Assembly (NCBI GenBank): GCA_029237695.1
Contig: CM055266.1
Coordinates: 109,075,370-109,139,369, forward strand
Length of the DNA stretch: 64,000 nt
Origin: Conchocele bisecta
Lineage: Eukaryota > Mollusca > Bivalvia > Lucinida > Thyasiridae
Direction of reading: 5' to 3'
Below, one piece after another: positions 28,689 through 40,771 of this stretch. The position numbers were made by a program, and so were the translations under genes. The first letter of the stretch is position 1. The number at the start of each line of letters is the position of its first letter. Below the pieces are notes generated by a model that was given only the letters and a program-made list of their open reading frames with translations, ran no database searches and had not been told where the DNA came from.

Positions 28689-29199
28689 TTAAAGGTACAT
28701 GCCCATTCAGTAAGCCCAAAATGTCATTTATAGGAATTAAATAAGTGTATAACTGTGTCACTATTCCACCAGTTATAAACGTTACAAGTGCCCGCTATAC
28801 AGATATAATCATTTAGTAATATTTATTTTACTGATAGTGACGCGCGGTGATATCAGGCTATTTTCATATGCAAATGAGGCATGATATTTTTTAATTATTT
28901 ATACTAAAGAAATGCGTCACCTGAAAAAATAATACTTTCGACAGATTTTAAAGTATGATCATTGCACATCATAAAATAAATACAGAGATTAAATAGTAAT
29001 GTCCGTTAACATTTTAAGCAAACACGGTTATCGCCCCTGATATCAGTGTGTAAATTTACGTCTGATATAAAATGTATAATAATGTCAATCAGTACGTGGG
29101 ATAATGGCGCATGAATGTTTAGTTTGCCAGGAAATGTCTCAGATGATGTCTCTGATGTAAAGAACAGTTTGTACCTACTGAGTGGGCATGTACCTTTAA
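28689..29199. mobile_element. MITE with ttaaaggtacatgcccactcag ends
   Basis: Inverted ends at 28689-28713 (ttaaaggtacatgcccattc) and 29176-29199. The 511-bp interior includes gcccgctatacagatataat and ttcatatgcaaatgaggcat. A second copy begins at 39971 and is cut off by Polinton copy 2. Confidence 0.8.
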
Positions 29200-29228
29200 G
29201 GGTTAATGAAACTGCAACACCAACAATC

Positions 29229-29260
29229 AGTCAATCAATCAATCAATCAATCAATCAATC
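29229..29260. repeat. (TCAA)n microsatellite
   Basis: About eight tandem copies of tcaa. Confidence 0.95.
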
Positions 29261-29363
29261 TAGTTTAATCAAGTAGTACCCTATGTTCAGTACTTTCAGT
29301 ACTTTGATTTATTTCTTAAATGGCTGTCCCTATTCACCCCGGAGATGGGGTGAATAGGGACAG

Positions 29364-30105
29364 ACAAGTATTACTATACCTATCCCTATCCTACTCAATT
29401 GTGTGGTGAATGGGGACAATACTATTGTTTTTAAAAAAGAAACAAGGCAATGTTCAGGTGAAAACATGTTCATATTGTCACGTCTGGAAGAAATTAACGA
29501 AAAAATGTTCTGTCTGAACAGCGTTCAAAGTTTTCCACAGAAATCACTTCTCAGAAAACATGTTATGTCCTTAAAAGCATATCATTTTGCTCATCTATAA
29601 TCCATACGGGTAAGAAACACGAACAAGGTATCTGTTAACCATATTCCAAACAAACTGATTGAAAGCCGGACGGAATCGGCCAGTTTCTTGGGGAGTATGA
29701 TTAAATGAGTAATTGTCTATAAACCAAGCCAGGTCTGTATTAACAAACTATTTGTATCTGTCTATCAGTAGGCTTCACCAATAGCAAAACAAAGATCAAC
29801 ATGTATGTCTCTGTAACCAAATTATCATGAATATAGACCAGCGGTAATTTAACCCCATTTGTCTTCTAGCTCCTGAATTTCGAAGACACCGCGTTTGAAC
29901 TGCCTTGGGGGTTCAATTTTATTTTCAATGTCGTTTTTGCTCTTACGGCACTTTTAAGGTCATGTTCACTATGTTTTTGATAGCGTTTCTTACTCGGTTT
30001 GGGTTTGTAGGTGCGCGGTATGGTGTCCATATTCACCCCGTTTTTTTCTTCAAATTTGGAGCCGGAATAAAAAAATATTTTTCAATTGTCACTATTTGTC
30101 CCAGG
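29364..30105. other. Interior of hAT-like element, no gene recognised
   Basis: Contains a further partial end-like motif near 30030 (ggtgtccatattcaccccg). No coding region supported. Confidence 0.4.
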
Positions 30106-30107
30106 TA

Positions 30108-31688
30108 TACTCAACAAAACTAGAAACGTCCCTGTTTTATAGCCGGTGTAGCTCTGTCTATGTATGTACCACATGTTCAAAGTACATGCATTTTAAACCG
30201 TGGCGATGTTCAGAATACGATCGTGTAGAGTTTAGCCGATACACACGGTTTACATAGCGGCCAGTGACCGGAACGTTGATTTCCACTTTTTGCACGTGCA
30301 CGCTATACTTGTCATCGATAAGGTGATTCAGTTCATGTCGTACCATTCATGCGATAGGGGCTATTCGGAAAATTAAAAAACTTTTTTAAATTTTTCAATG
30401 TTTTCGATATGCCACGGCTTTCCGAAAACGAGCGAAATCAGGCAATTGGGATGCTTGCGGGTGGGATGGCCGCCAGGGCGGTCGCGCCTCGGTTTGGTTG
30501 CTGTCGGAAGACGATTGATCGTCTTGCAGCCCGGTACCAGCAGACTGGGGCTGTTCACGACCGGCAGCGACCTGGTAGGCCTCGTGTAACGACGGCTAGA
30601 CCGATCGTTACATTACGTTGACGCACTTACGTCAACGTCGATTGGCAGCCACAGTCACTGCTAGGCGATACGGTGTCTCAGGGCAGACCATTCGCAACCG
30701 GTTACGTCGTAACGCCCAACCAAAATCCGGGCACGCCGCCCGTACACTGGTCAGATAATGACCCAACGTCACCGTGCTGCCAGACTGTTATGGGCGCGAC
30801 GTCATCTGAACGGGAGAAGGGCTGACTGGAACCGAGTTTTGTTCACCGATGAATCTCGGTTCACAGTTAGTCATGCTGACGGAAGATTACGGGTATACAG
30901 GCGTAAAAATGAAAGATTCACTGATTGTTGCATTGTTGGGAAGAACAGGTTTGGGGGAGGGAGCGTAATGGTCTGGGGTGGGATCATGGGAAACCGGAAG
31001 ACAGATTTGGTTGTTGTACAGGGCAACATCAATGCACAACGTTATGTTGCAGATGTGCTAAATGCACATGCCTTACCATTTATCCGTCAGCATGGTCCTG
31101 GTGTGACATTGATGCACGACAATGCCCGCCCTCACGTAGCCAGGGTCACCACTCAATACTACAGCAAAACAACGTCGACGTCATGCCATGGCCCGCGGTC
31201 TCCCCCGGATCTCAATCCCATTGAGCACATATGGGATGAGCTGGGCCGCAAAGCACAAGCTAACCATCAGATTGACAATGTTCGCGATCTTACACGGGCG
31301 TTACAACGGGAATGGAGGAATTTGCCCAACGCACTGGTATTGCGTTACGTCACGTCGATGCGGCGTAGGATCATTGCATGCATTCATGCAAATGGTGGCC
31401 ACACTCGGTACTAACGAGATTTACTGAATTTGCCACATTACTTATTGAAATTCCATCTCTAAACATTAAGTAACACATTTCTGAGTTTTTGTGATTTTTG
31501 ATTTTGACCCATACCGCCCTTGGCCGGTTATCTCTCGAATATTTAACAAGATATCCAAATGCAATTTATTGGCTTTGATACAGAAATGAATGAACTTGTT
31601 TTTCCATTTTGATTTTTAAAAGTAACCCTTTTGGTTTTTGATGAATCTTTCCTTAAACATGGAGGGACGTTTCTAGTTTTGCTCAGTA
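30108..31688 (+). mobile_element. Tc1/mariner-like transposon, copy B
   Basis: 1,581 bp flanked by TA (30106-30107, 31689-31690), with the same ends as copy A (tactcaacaaaactagaaac and ctagttttgctcagta). Slightly longer than copy A, partly because of extra sequence near 30330-30370. Confidence 0.95.
30409..31414 (+). pseudogene. Tc1/mariner transposase, copy B, frameshifted
   Basis: Begins MPRLSENERNQAIGM as in copy A. A small deletion at about 30598 ends the first frame at 30621; the DDE core is open from about 30758 to 31414 with LFTDESRF, LMHDNARPHVA and PIEHIWDELGR, but a local frame swap after ARVTTQY replaces about 15 residues. The C-terminus RRRIIACIHANGGHTRY is present here and lost in copy A. 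The encoded enzyme is not functional as read. Confidence 0.85.
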
Positions 31689-31690
31689 TA

Positions 31691-31980
31691 TTTAAATTTC
31701 TCGAAAGTAAATGTCTAACACAATGCTTGAGATGATCCAGGCACATATGATTTCATCACTGTGTCAGTTTTATCTGGAAATATAAAGTTATGTCAACATT
31801 GAACATTTAGCGATAATACTAACACCAACATTTCAAGGGCCACAACTCATAGTATTCGGGATAACACAATTGTTTTCCCTGCAAACCATAAAGTACATGT
31901 ATACTTTAAATCTGAAAACTAATTAAAACTCTACTGTTTCATTAACAGATAATTTCAGGCCAAATTACCTACATTCCTAA
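31691..31980. other. Interior of hAT-like element, nothing recognised
   Basis: AT-rich with no coding or repeat signature beyond the flanking element end. Confidence 0.4.
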
Positions 31981-32173
31981 TATTTGTCCCTATTCACCAC
32001 GCAGTCCTTATTCACCTCAAATTACGGTAGCTAAATACGCCCACATAATTCTGATACAAGTAAAAAGTTGCTGCAGAATGCAGCAAAGGATAATGCGCTG
32101 GCTGACAAGAAATATTGTTGGACATACTGGGACATGAATTGGACAAAAGCAATTTGATTTTGAGAACTTATTT

Positions 32174-32217
32174 TTAGCTCGACTATTCGAAGAATAAGTA
32201 GAGCTTATGTTGTCACC

Positions 32218-32261
<44 letters not shown>

Positions 32262-33850
32262 ACCGTCACGCCTTGGTTAAGGTTTTTAGTCAAGCTTGTA
32301 TATGGAATACTACTGGCCCTACACCCACCATACTTGGACAACTTCATCTCCTAGTGATGTACATCAATAACCCCTGATCTATATTTTTTGACCTTGACCT
32401 ACATTTCCTCTTGAATTACTTGGTTAATTCCCCTTGGTTAAGGATTTTTATTCAACCTTGGTTAAGGTTTTTAGTCAAGTTTGTATATGCAATACTACTG
32501 GCCCTACACCAACCACATTGGTACTTAAACTTCATCTCCTAGTGATGCACATTAATAACCCAACCCCTGATCTATATTTGACCTTGACCTACATTTCCTC
32601 TTGAATTACTTACTTAATTCCCCTTGGTTAAGGTTTTTAGTCAACCTTGGTTAAGGTTTTTTTTCAAGCTTGTACATTGAATACTATTGTGCATCCAGAC
32701 ACCATACTTCGACAACCTTTTCTCATAGGTATGTACATCAATAACCCCTGATCTATATTTTACCTTCACCTACATTTCCTCTTCAATTACTTACTTAATT
32801 CCTTTTGGTTAAGTTTTTAGTCAACCTTCTATATGGAATACTACTGGCCCTACACCCACCATACTTGGACAACTTCATCTCCTAGTGATGTACATCAACA
32901 ACACCTGATCTATATTTGACCTTGACCTACATTTCCTCTTGAATTGCTTAATTCCCCTTGGTTAACGTTTTTAGTCAAGCTTGTAGATGGAATACTCCTG
33001 GCCCTACACCAACCATACTTGGACAACTTCATCTCCTAGTGATGTACATCAACAACCCCTGACCTATATTTGACCTTCACCTACATTTAACCTTGAATTA
33101 CTTACTTAATTCCCCTTGGTTAAGGTTTTTACTCGACCTTCGGTTAAGCTTTTTACTCAAGCTTGTACATGGAATACTATTGTGCATACAGACACCATAA
33201 TTGGACAACCTTTTCTCATAGTGATGTACATCAATAACCCCTGATCTATATTTGACCTTGACCTACATTTCCTCTTGAATTACTTACTTAATTCTCTTTG
33301 GTTAAGGTTTTTAGTCAAGCTTGTAGATGGAATACTCATGGCCCTACACCAACCATACTTGGACAACTTCATCTCCTAGTGATGTACATCAACAACCCCT
33401 GACCTATATTTGACCTTGACCTACATTTAACCTTAAATTACTTACTTAATTCCCCTTGGTTAAGGTTTTTACTCAACCTTGGTTAAGGTTTTTAGTCAAG
33501 CTTGTAGATGGAATACTATTGTGCATACAGACACCATACTTGGATAACTTTTTCTCATATGGATGTACATCAATAACCCCTGACCTTTATTTTACCTTCA
33601 CCTACATTTAACCTTCAATTACTTGGTTAATGTTTATAGCCAAGCTTGTATATGGAATACTTCTGGGCCTACATCAACCATACTTGGACAACTTCCTCTC
33701 CTAGTGATGTACATCAATAATCCCTGACCTATATTTCACCTTGACCTACTTTTATCCTTGGATTACTTAGTTATCTCCCCTTGGTTACGTTTTTTACTCA
33801 AGCTTGTATATGGAATACTCCTGGGCCTACAGCAACCATACTTGGAAAAC
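32174..33850. repeat. Satellite array A (about 150-185 bp units) with TGACCTTGACCT
   Basis: Starts with a hairpin-like tagctcgactattcgaagaa and a (GGCGTC)n tract at 32220-32261. About ten diverged units follow, recognised by cttgtatatggaatactact, ggacaacttcatctcctagt and tttgaccttgacctacattt. The last carries a direct repeat of the AGGTCA half-site on the minus strand. Confidence 0.85.
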
Positions 33851-35110
33851 CACGCATCTACGTCCAAGGTCAAGGTCACTGTTGAAGGTCAAAGGTCATA
33901 CCTTGAAATTCCTTCCGCTCTATTCTTCACCGATGCATGGATTATCATGGCTTGCACAAATGTATTTCTTCATGAGAGAGGTGTGTCGCTCAATGAACCA
34001 CTGCACCATACGTCCCAAGGTCAAAGGGTCACAGTTGAAGGTCAAAGGTCAAACCTATGAAAATTCCCTTCTCTATATCTTCTCATGATGCTGGATTATA
34101 AATTGCTAACACGCACCTACGTTCAAGCTCACAGTTGAAGGTCAAACCTATGGAAATTCCCTTCCGCTCTATATCTTCTACACCGATGCATGGATTATCA
34201 AATGGCTTGGCACAGATGTTTCTCATGTTGAGAAGGTGTGTCACAATCAACAACCACGCACCTACGTCCAAGGTCAAGGTCACAGTTGAAGGTCAAAGGT
34301 CAAACCTATTGAAATTCCCTTCCGCTCTATATCTTCTACACCGATGCATGGATTATCAAATTCCTTGGCACAAATGTTTCTCAGGATGAGAAGGTGTGTC
34401 GCGATCAATAACCACGCACCTACATCCAAGGTCAAGGTCACAGTTGAAGCTCAAAGGTAAAAAATATTGAAATTCCCAAATAAATGGCTTGGCACAAATG
34501 TTTCTCACGATGAGAAGGTGTGTCGCGATCAATAACCACGCACCTACGTCCAAGGTCAATGTCACTGTTGAAAGTCAAAGGTCAAACCTATTGAACTTCC
34601 CTTCCTCTCTATGTCTTCTACACCGATGCATGGATTATCAAATGGCTTGGCACAACTGTTTCTCGTGATGAGAAGGTGTGTCCCGATCAATAACCACGCA
34701 CCTATGTCCAAGGTCAAGGTCACAGTTGAAGGTCAAAGGTCAAACCTATTGAAATTCCCTTCCGCTCTATATCTTCTACACTGATGCATGGATTATCAAA
34801 TTGCTAACCACGCACCTACGTCCAAGGTCAAGGTCACAGTTGAAGGTCAAAGGTCAAACCTATTGAAATTCCCTTCCGCTCTATATCTTCTACACCGATG
34901 CATGCATTATCAAATGCCTTGGCACAAATTTTTTCATGATGAGAAGGTGTGTCTCGATCAATAACCACGCACCTACGTCCAAGGTCAAGGTCATAGTTGA
35001 AGGTCAAAAGTCAAACCTATTGAAATTCCCTTCCGCTCTATATCTTCTACACCGATGCATGGATTATCACACTATGCCCAGGGTCAAGGTCACAGACTTG
35101 ATGCGTTTGA
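33851..35110. repeat. Satellite array B (about 110-170 bp units) with AGGTCA repeats
   Basis: About nine units with caaggtcaaggtcacagttg, aaggtcaaaggtcaaaccta, ttcccttccgctctatatct and accgatgcatggattatcaa. Each full unit has AGGTCA-AGGTCA (no spacer) and AGGTCA-a-AGGTCA (one-base spacer) on the plus strand. The array ends near 35110 and the repeat family closes near 35340 with tcgagctatgctgttctcct. Confidence 0.85.
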
Positions 35111-35344
35111 AACCTTAACGCTCGGCTAAATGGCTTATGATAAAAAATGCCTCGTTTTCTTTGGCTGCCAGTGGGGGTATTCGTGTGCCGACAGGCCACA
35201 TTTCTAGTTTCCCTTGGTTAATGTTTTTAGTCAACCTTGGTTAAGGTTTTTATGTAGGCCGCAGCCACCTTCTTTGTAAAGAAATGTGTACATCGACACC
35301 CTCGTAGTCGAGCTATGCTGTTCTCCTACAGCTCTTGTTATTAT

Positions 35345-36415
35345 TTAAAAATAAAATGCTTTCAACCCCAAGTAAGTAATTGAATGCGACTGATTCATGA
35401 TCATTTTCACACCAATCAAATCATCAGAAAAATGGTTTTCAGACCAGTCCATGTATGAAAAGGCGAAGTTTTTCTTTTTTGTTTTTTTAAAATAAAACAC
35501 ATAACAATTACTTGGAAACAGTGGAGTTTCTGATGAGACGGCTCGTTACGAGCCAGCTCATCTGGATCAACACTGTTTGCAAACATGGCGTTCTAAGAGA
35601 GCAGAGGAGTTGAAAGGGTTAACAACACTAAATAAAGAATATTTTAACTGACTAGAGGGCCGATATAAAATATGCATGCAGTTCCATCAACATGCCGAAA
35701 TAAAATATACATGTAGTACAGTAAGTCTAGAAAATGAAAATTAATCGTTTCAACCCCAAGTAAGTAACTGAATGCGACCGATTCATGATCATTTTCACAC
35801 CAATCGAATCATCAGAAAATGGTTTTCAGACCGGGTCCATTTATAGAAAGATGGTGTTTTCTTTTAAAATTACTTGGAAACAGTGCAGATCGTGATGAGA
35901 TCGCTCGTTACGAGCCAGCTCATCTGGATCCACACTGTTTGCAAACATGGCGTTCTAAGAGGCGAGAGGAGTTGAAAGGGTTAACAACACTAAATAAAGA
36001 GTATTTTAACTGACTAGAGGGCCGATATAAAATATGCATGCAGTTCCATCAACATGCCGAAATAAAATATACATGTAGTACAGTAAGTCTAGAAAATGAA
36101 AATTAATCGTTTCAACCCCAAGTAAGTAACTGAATGCGACCGATTCATGATAATTTTCACACCAATCGAATCATCAGAAAATGGTTTTCAGACCGGGTCC
36201 ATTTATAGAAAGATGGTCTTTTTCTTTTAAACACATAAACATTATTTGAAAACAGTGCAGATCTTGATGAGACGGCTCGTTACGAGCCAGCTGATCTGGA
36301 TCAACACTGTTTGCAAACATGGCCTTCTAAAAGGCGAGTGGAGTTGAAAGGGTTAACCATACTAAATAAAGAGTATTTTAACTGAATAGAGGGCCAATAT
36401 AAAATATACATGTTT
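35345..36415. repeat. Three tandem units of about 362-388 bp
   Basis: Units start at ttcaaccccaagtaagtaa at 35361, 35749 and 36111. Each holds the palindrome cagtg...tcgttacgagccagctcatct...cactgtttgcaaacatgg and ends gttgaaagggttaac, the same end motif as the MITE at 1820-2059. Units 2 and 3 are the most similar. Confidence 0.9.
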
Positions 36416-36494
36416 GGGCCATGGTTTGTTCTCAACCTCAATTTGTCATTCCATGACACAAATGTATGCGTATCCGTGCCGTATGAAGTTTTTG

Positions 36495-38524
36495 TTATTC
36501 TGTCCATAAAATTTTCATGTTTGTTATTGATGTATTGGAAGAATTCGTATTACAAACATTGCTATCAGGGATGTCATCAATCAACATGTTCAAGTCTGAT
36601 ATAATATTTTCATACAGAGCATTGTTGGATTTTAACCGTTCAAAAGCTGTCATGATTTTATGTGGGTCAATAAATAAGTTCGTGTTGGCTGTAATAGGAT
36701 TTCCAGCTTCAAATTTTACTGCACAAACATTTTGCAAGTTTTTCATAGCAGAAAACTGTTCAATTACAGGTTCAATATTTCTAGGCAAATTGACAACCAA
36801 CCCTTTTTCAGCATACTGTCCTCCAGGCAATATGATCAACGTCATGCAAATCTGTATCAAAGCTAAAATCTTTTTTTCAACAGAACTCAACGTAGAAAGA
36901 ACACTTGGAACAGTATCAACAGAAAGGCTATTTAACTTTGAGGATAAAGCAGGCATTTTGTTTTTCTGCAAGTAGGACCAGCAAGTTTTACACAATGTAG
37001 AGTTACTTGTCAGAGACAACTTTATTGTGATATCATTGATTGTGCGTCGAGAGAGTTTAGTGATTTGATTGTCAAACAATATTCTATCACAACATTTGCA
37101 TGAAAAGCACGGCGTTTTTCTAATAGACATTTCATAGTCGTGATTTGTTTCAAATTCAAAACCTGGAAGTTGATAACTGTTAGAATCGATAACAGGAACA
37201 GGTTGTTGAGAACAAACATCTACCTGAACAGACACAATATTATTATCTGATTGAACATTTTCATACATCGATGTAAATACTTCTTGGTTTGAACAGTGTA
37301 GCTGTTGACCAATAACACCATCAGCAACGGTAGGCAAAACTGGTTGAACCGTAACTGAGGAAATAGTATTATTATATCTCGGTCGCTTAGCAGTGTTTTT
37401 TTTCAAACCTTTAGTCTTTTTGCCATAACTAGCACTGTATGAATGATCACGATTTGCGACAAATGTTATGTCATTGCATTCAAAGTCTTTGGCGCCAACC
37501 GACAGATTTTCTGGTAAGTTAATATTTGGCTGTAATGATGACCATCAGCAACGGTAGGCAAAACTGGTTGAACCGTAACTGAGGAAATAGTATTATTATA
37601 TCTCGGTCGCTTAGCAGTGTTTTTTTTCAAACCTTTAGTCTTTTTGCCATAACTAGCACTGTATGAATGATCACGATTTGCGACAAATGTTATGTCATTG
37701 CATTCAAAGTCTTTGGCGCCAACCGACAGATTTTCTGGTAAGTTAATATTTGGCTGTAATGATGACACATTGTTGACATCAAAGTGAAGTTGTTCAATAT
37801 CAACCGGCATAGATTCTGGCAAGCTAGTGTTCCGTTGCAATAAATGTACACCACTGTTGATGTCCGGCACAAAGTCTTCATTATAAAATTCCATAGGTTG
37901 CAGTAAAGTAGAGTTTGGCTCCAATAATGGTATCCCACGGACAGTGTCACTGACATCAGAATCTGTTTGTATTAATATTTCAATAGCAGATAAATCAAAC
38001 AGTTGATCATAATATGTGTTATGGAAATATTGACTAAGTGAGTTGATGTTTTGAAATTGTAATAAAACACTAGCACCATTGGGATCAACTTCACCCTGTA
38101 TATTTCTTGCATGTGAATCAAAGACAAAGAATATATTTGAGTGGGAAAATGCAGCGACTGTTGATCCTCCAAAAGTAACTAACAAAGAGGAACTGATCTG
38201 AAACCCGTTATGTAAAGCTTGACTTAGTAACACTGCACCGGTATCTGTGGAAGGCAATTGTTGTGTTACAACACCATAATATTGTTCCGGCATGATGTTA
38301 ATTCTGTAACTCTGTTCAAACAGTGTTGCCAAGTTCGGTAGGTCATTATGCATAAGCAAGACACTTGCATTTCCATTGTGCGAGTCCGTCACGATGTTGT
38401 TATATAATGTATCACCTTCAAATACATCAGTGTCTAAATGCTGTGATTGCCAAGAATTCGGTTCGACATGAAATGCAGCAAATATCATGGCTACTAGTGC
38501 GATAGCCGTACATTTGTGTACCAT
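36495..38524 (-). pseudogene. Helitron-type protein fragment (C76-like protease plus DUF6570-like)
   Basis: Start at ATG 38524. The first part holds NSWQSQHLDTDVFEGDTLYN, LSQALHNGFQISSSLLVTFG and FFVFDSHARN, the pattern of a herpesvirus-tegument-like (peptidase C76) ubiquitin-protease fold often fused to Helitron/PIF1 helicases. The second part holds a Cys-rich CFSCKCCDRILF block, LCKTCWSYLQKNKMPALSSK and ILPGGQYAEKGLVVNLPRNI, matching the N-terminal region of Helitron proteins. A 223-bp tandem duplication shifts the frame between them, and the Rep and helicase parts expected beyond 36495 are absent. Confidence 0.7.
37318..37763. repeat. 223-bp tandem duplication
   Basis: The stretch from accatcagcaacggtaggca (37318) is repeated at 37541 without a visible difference through ctgtaatgatga. 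The unit length is not a multiple of three, so it breaks the Helitron-type reading frame. Confidence 0.9.
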
Positions 38525-39970
38525 ACGATTGACTCAGTCCTTGTATACCAAGCAAGCCTTGATGAATGTTTCCCAAAACCGAGTTACTGACAGGCATCAC
38601 TGGCATAATTGAATCGCATACAGCAGTAGATTTATACTATATTATGAATATCGTCTTCATGCACCAAAATAAGAATTAGAATATGTGTTCAAAACAACAT
38701 TTATACAGGAATTTGTGTAAAATAATGATCTCACTTTTCTGTTTTGTTTCAAAATGTCTCGCCAAACTGTTTAGTTTTGCCGCATGGAGTTTTGCGTGAA
38801 TCGAAAGGAAATACAACTCAAATCCGATACTCATTAACTTTTAATACAAGTTATTTTTCAACAATTAAGACAGAAAAGGGCAAGCTAAGTATTAATTGTA
38901 ACCATTGTACGATAATAGTGAAAATAATCTTGGTCTAGAGAGCTTATTGCGCTATTGAATCATTTACAATAAACTGATAAACTTCAGTCATGTCCGAAAC
39001 CCTTTGTAAACACTGTGAACCACATTTACCTGACCTTCTGGGATCGTTAAATGACTATTAATTTTTTGACTTATATTTTGTCTAATATGTATAATATCAA
39101 GCTTCTTTTCATGATTTGACATATGTAGTGTATTGATAATATATGAATACATTATTTATAACATCATGTCACATTTTGAGGTTAGTTTATTATAGATTTA
39201 CAAATTCAATGGGAAAAACACTGGCTTCTCCCTTAGCGCATTGCCGATTAAAAAAAAACGGTACGATATGTGGATTTCGAAAATACTCTTCAATTAAAGA
39301 GTAGAAAACGTCGTCCATTATAAACCCATAACAAATAGCGCTGGCTCAGGCCAGCGCAATTATACTAGGAAGTATTATCAGAAACCGGGTACCAGTCATG
39401 TATACATGGAAGTTTTCATTAGTATAATGTAGTATAATTGGTAATCATTTAGGCAGCCAAATAACACTATTTGTGGACATGTATAGAAAAATAGTCATGC
39501 ATTTGAGTGGAGTAATACAGAGTGACGAGTCTACTACTTATCCAACACAATGTTTATATGAATACAAATATTGCTTACTGTGTTTATCGGCGCTGGTACC
39601 CAGGTCATAATATAGAACGATAAACTCGATCTAGGTACTTCGGCCGTATGTCAGTATGAGCTCCTTGTGAATTACCATTGGTTGGAAAGCGCCCATGAGA
39701 TGAGAACAGATCGAGTGACCGACTTTACGGTATTTCCTAGGAAAGCACCCATGAGATGAGAAAAGATCGAGTGACCGACTTTACGGTATTTCCTCGTATG
39801 GAAAGAAGAAGATACGTAACCCTTTCGCTGAAACATGCAGACCATAAAGAAATATCTATACACACTGTAGATTCAGATGATCTCATCGTAATATGGAGTG
39901 TTTGTAAATGTTTTCAAGGATTTAGGGTTACGTGGAGTCTCTGGTATTTTCCAGATTTAAAATAAATCGC
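38525..39970. other. No gene recognised
   Basis: AT-rich. Two items: a small palindrome agcgctggc-tca-ggccagcgc near 39338-39358, and a 56-bp direct repeat (cccatgagatgagaa...tttacggtatttcct) at about 39692-39800. Confidence 0.5.
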
Positions 39971-40490
39971 TTAAAGGTACCTGCCCACTCAGTAGGTAGG
40001 CACAACATGTTCTTTAATTAATTAAATAAGTGTATAAGTGTGTCACTATTCCACCAGTTATGAAAATTACGTAAATGTAAATGCTTTGATTTAACATGGC
40101 ACTGGCTCGATGACCTTGCATGTCTGGACCGACTATTTAAGTCCCTATCCGATATAGGACTAGTCTAGCATGAAGTCGCCGAATCGGCCATTCGGAGCAG
40201 GTTGAGGTGGGAATCGAACACGGGGTCTCCCGCAGTCCGAATCTCTACATACTGAGCTAATCCGGAAAATTACGAGTGCCCGCTATACAGATATGATCAT
40301 TTAGTAATATTTATTTTACTGATAGTGACTCGCCGTGGTATCAGGCTATTTTCATATGCAAATGCGGCATGCTATTTTTTTGTATTTATACTAATTAAAT
40401 CACCTGAGAACAATAATATTTTCGACAAGTTATAAAGTATGATCATTGCACATCAACAAATAAATACAGAGAATAAATTGTAATTTCCCC
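39971..40490. mobile_element. MITE copy 2 (ttaaaggtacctgcccactcag), right end cut off
   Basis: Homologous to 28689 onward, interrupted by a SINE at 40072-40264, and ending without its right TIR about 20 bp before the Polinton copy 2 terminus. Confidence 0.8.
40072..40264 (-). mobile_element. tRNA-derived SINE
   Basis: On the minus strand the head reads ccggattagctcagtatgta (A box ttagctcagtatgtagag) and ...gtgttcgattcccacctc (B box), then a tail with agtcctatatcggatagg. It is flanked by a 10-bp duplication gaaaattacg (40062-40071 and 40265-40274) and interrupts the MITE. Confidence 0.85.
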
Positions 40491-40509
40491 ATGAATCCGA
40501 CTGGAGCTT

Positions 40510-40764
40510 AGTAGTATATAAGAGTCACAATGATATCACCACCCTCTGAAAGGCACCGGCTAACGCGCGGTGCCCCCCATCGCATCGCATGGTGGTATCA
40601 TTTGTGACTCTTATATACTACTTGGATTTCCCACCACTGTTCGGCGGGTATGTATGAGAAGAAAGGACCATATTTTTCATCAACCGCGAGACCATATATT
40701 TATGACATGAGAAGATACACCCTATTAGAGATAAGAATCCCTATGTTATACTCAGTATATATAA
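40510..40764. repeat. Left TIR of Polinton copy 2 with terminal hairpin
   Basis: The palindrome occupies 40510-40622 (agtagtatataagagtcaca... / ...gtgactcttatatactact). A stretch of about 60 bp (40623-40682) absent from copy 1 separates it from the conserved accgcgagaccatatattta part. The centre of the hairpin differs from copy 1 but remains self-complementary (ggcaccggctaacgcgcggtgcc). Confidence 0.9.
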
Positions 40765-40771
40765 TAACATA

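Larger units (their letters stand above)
27261..32030. mobile_element. hAT-like non-autonomous element(s), 8-bp duplication
   Basis: The 8-bp sequence ctaaatac flanks the block (27253-27260 and 32031-32038). Inside these are 26-bp inverted ends: taccgtaatttggggtgaat at 27265 onward and its complement ending at 32029 (24 of 26 match). An 8-bp duplication suggests the hAT superfamily. A further inverted pair of the end motif sits in the middle (ctgtccctattcacccc 29324-29340, ggggtgaatagggacag 29347-29363), so two elements may lie end to end. No transposase of its own; it hosts Tc1 copy B and another MITE. Confidence 0.6.

Noticed and set aside
40186..40264. A functional tRNA gene on the minus strand
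   Set aside because: The tRNA-like head is followed by a SINE body and flanked by a 10-bp target duplication; the arms are degenerate.
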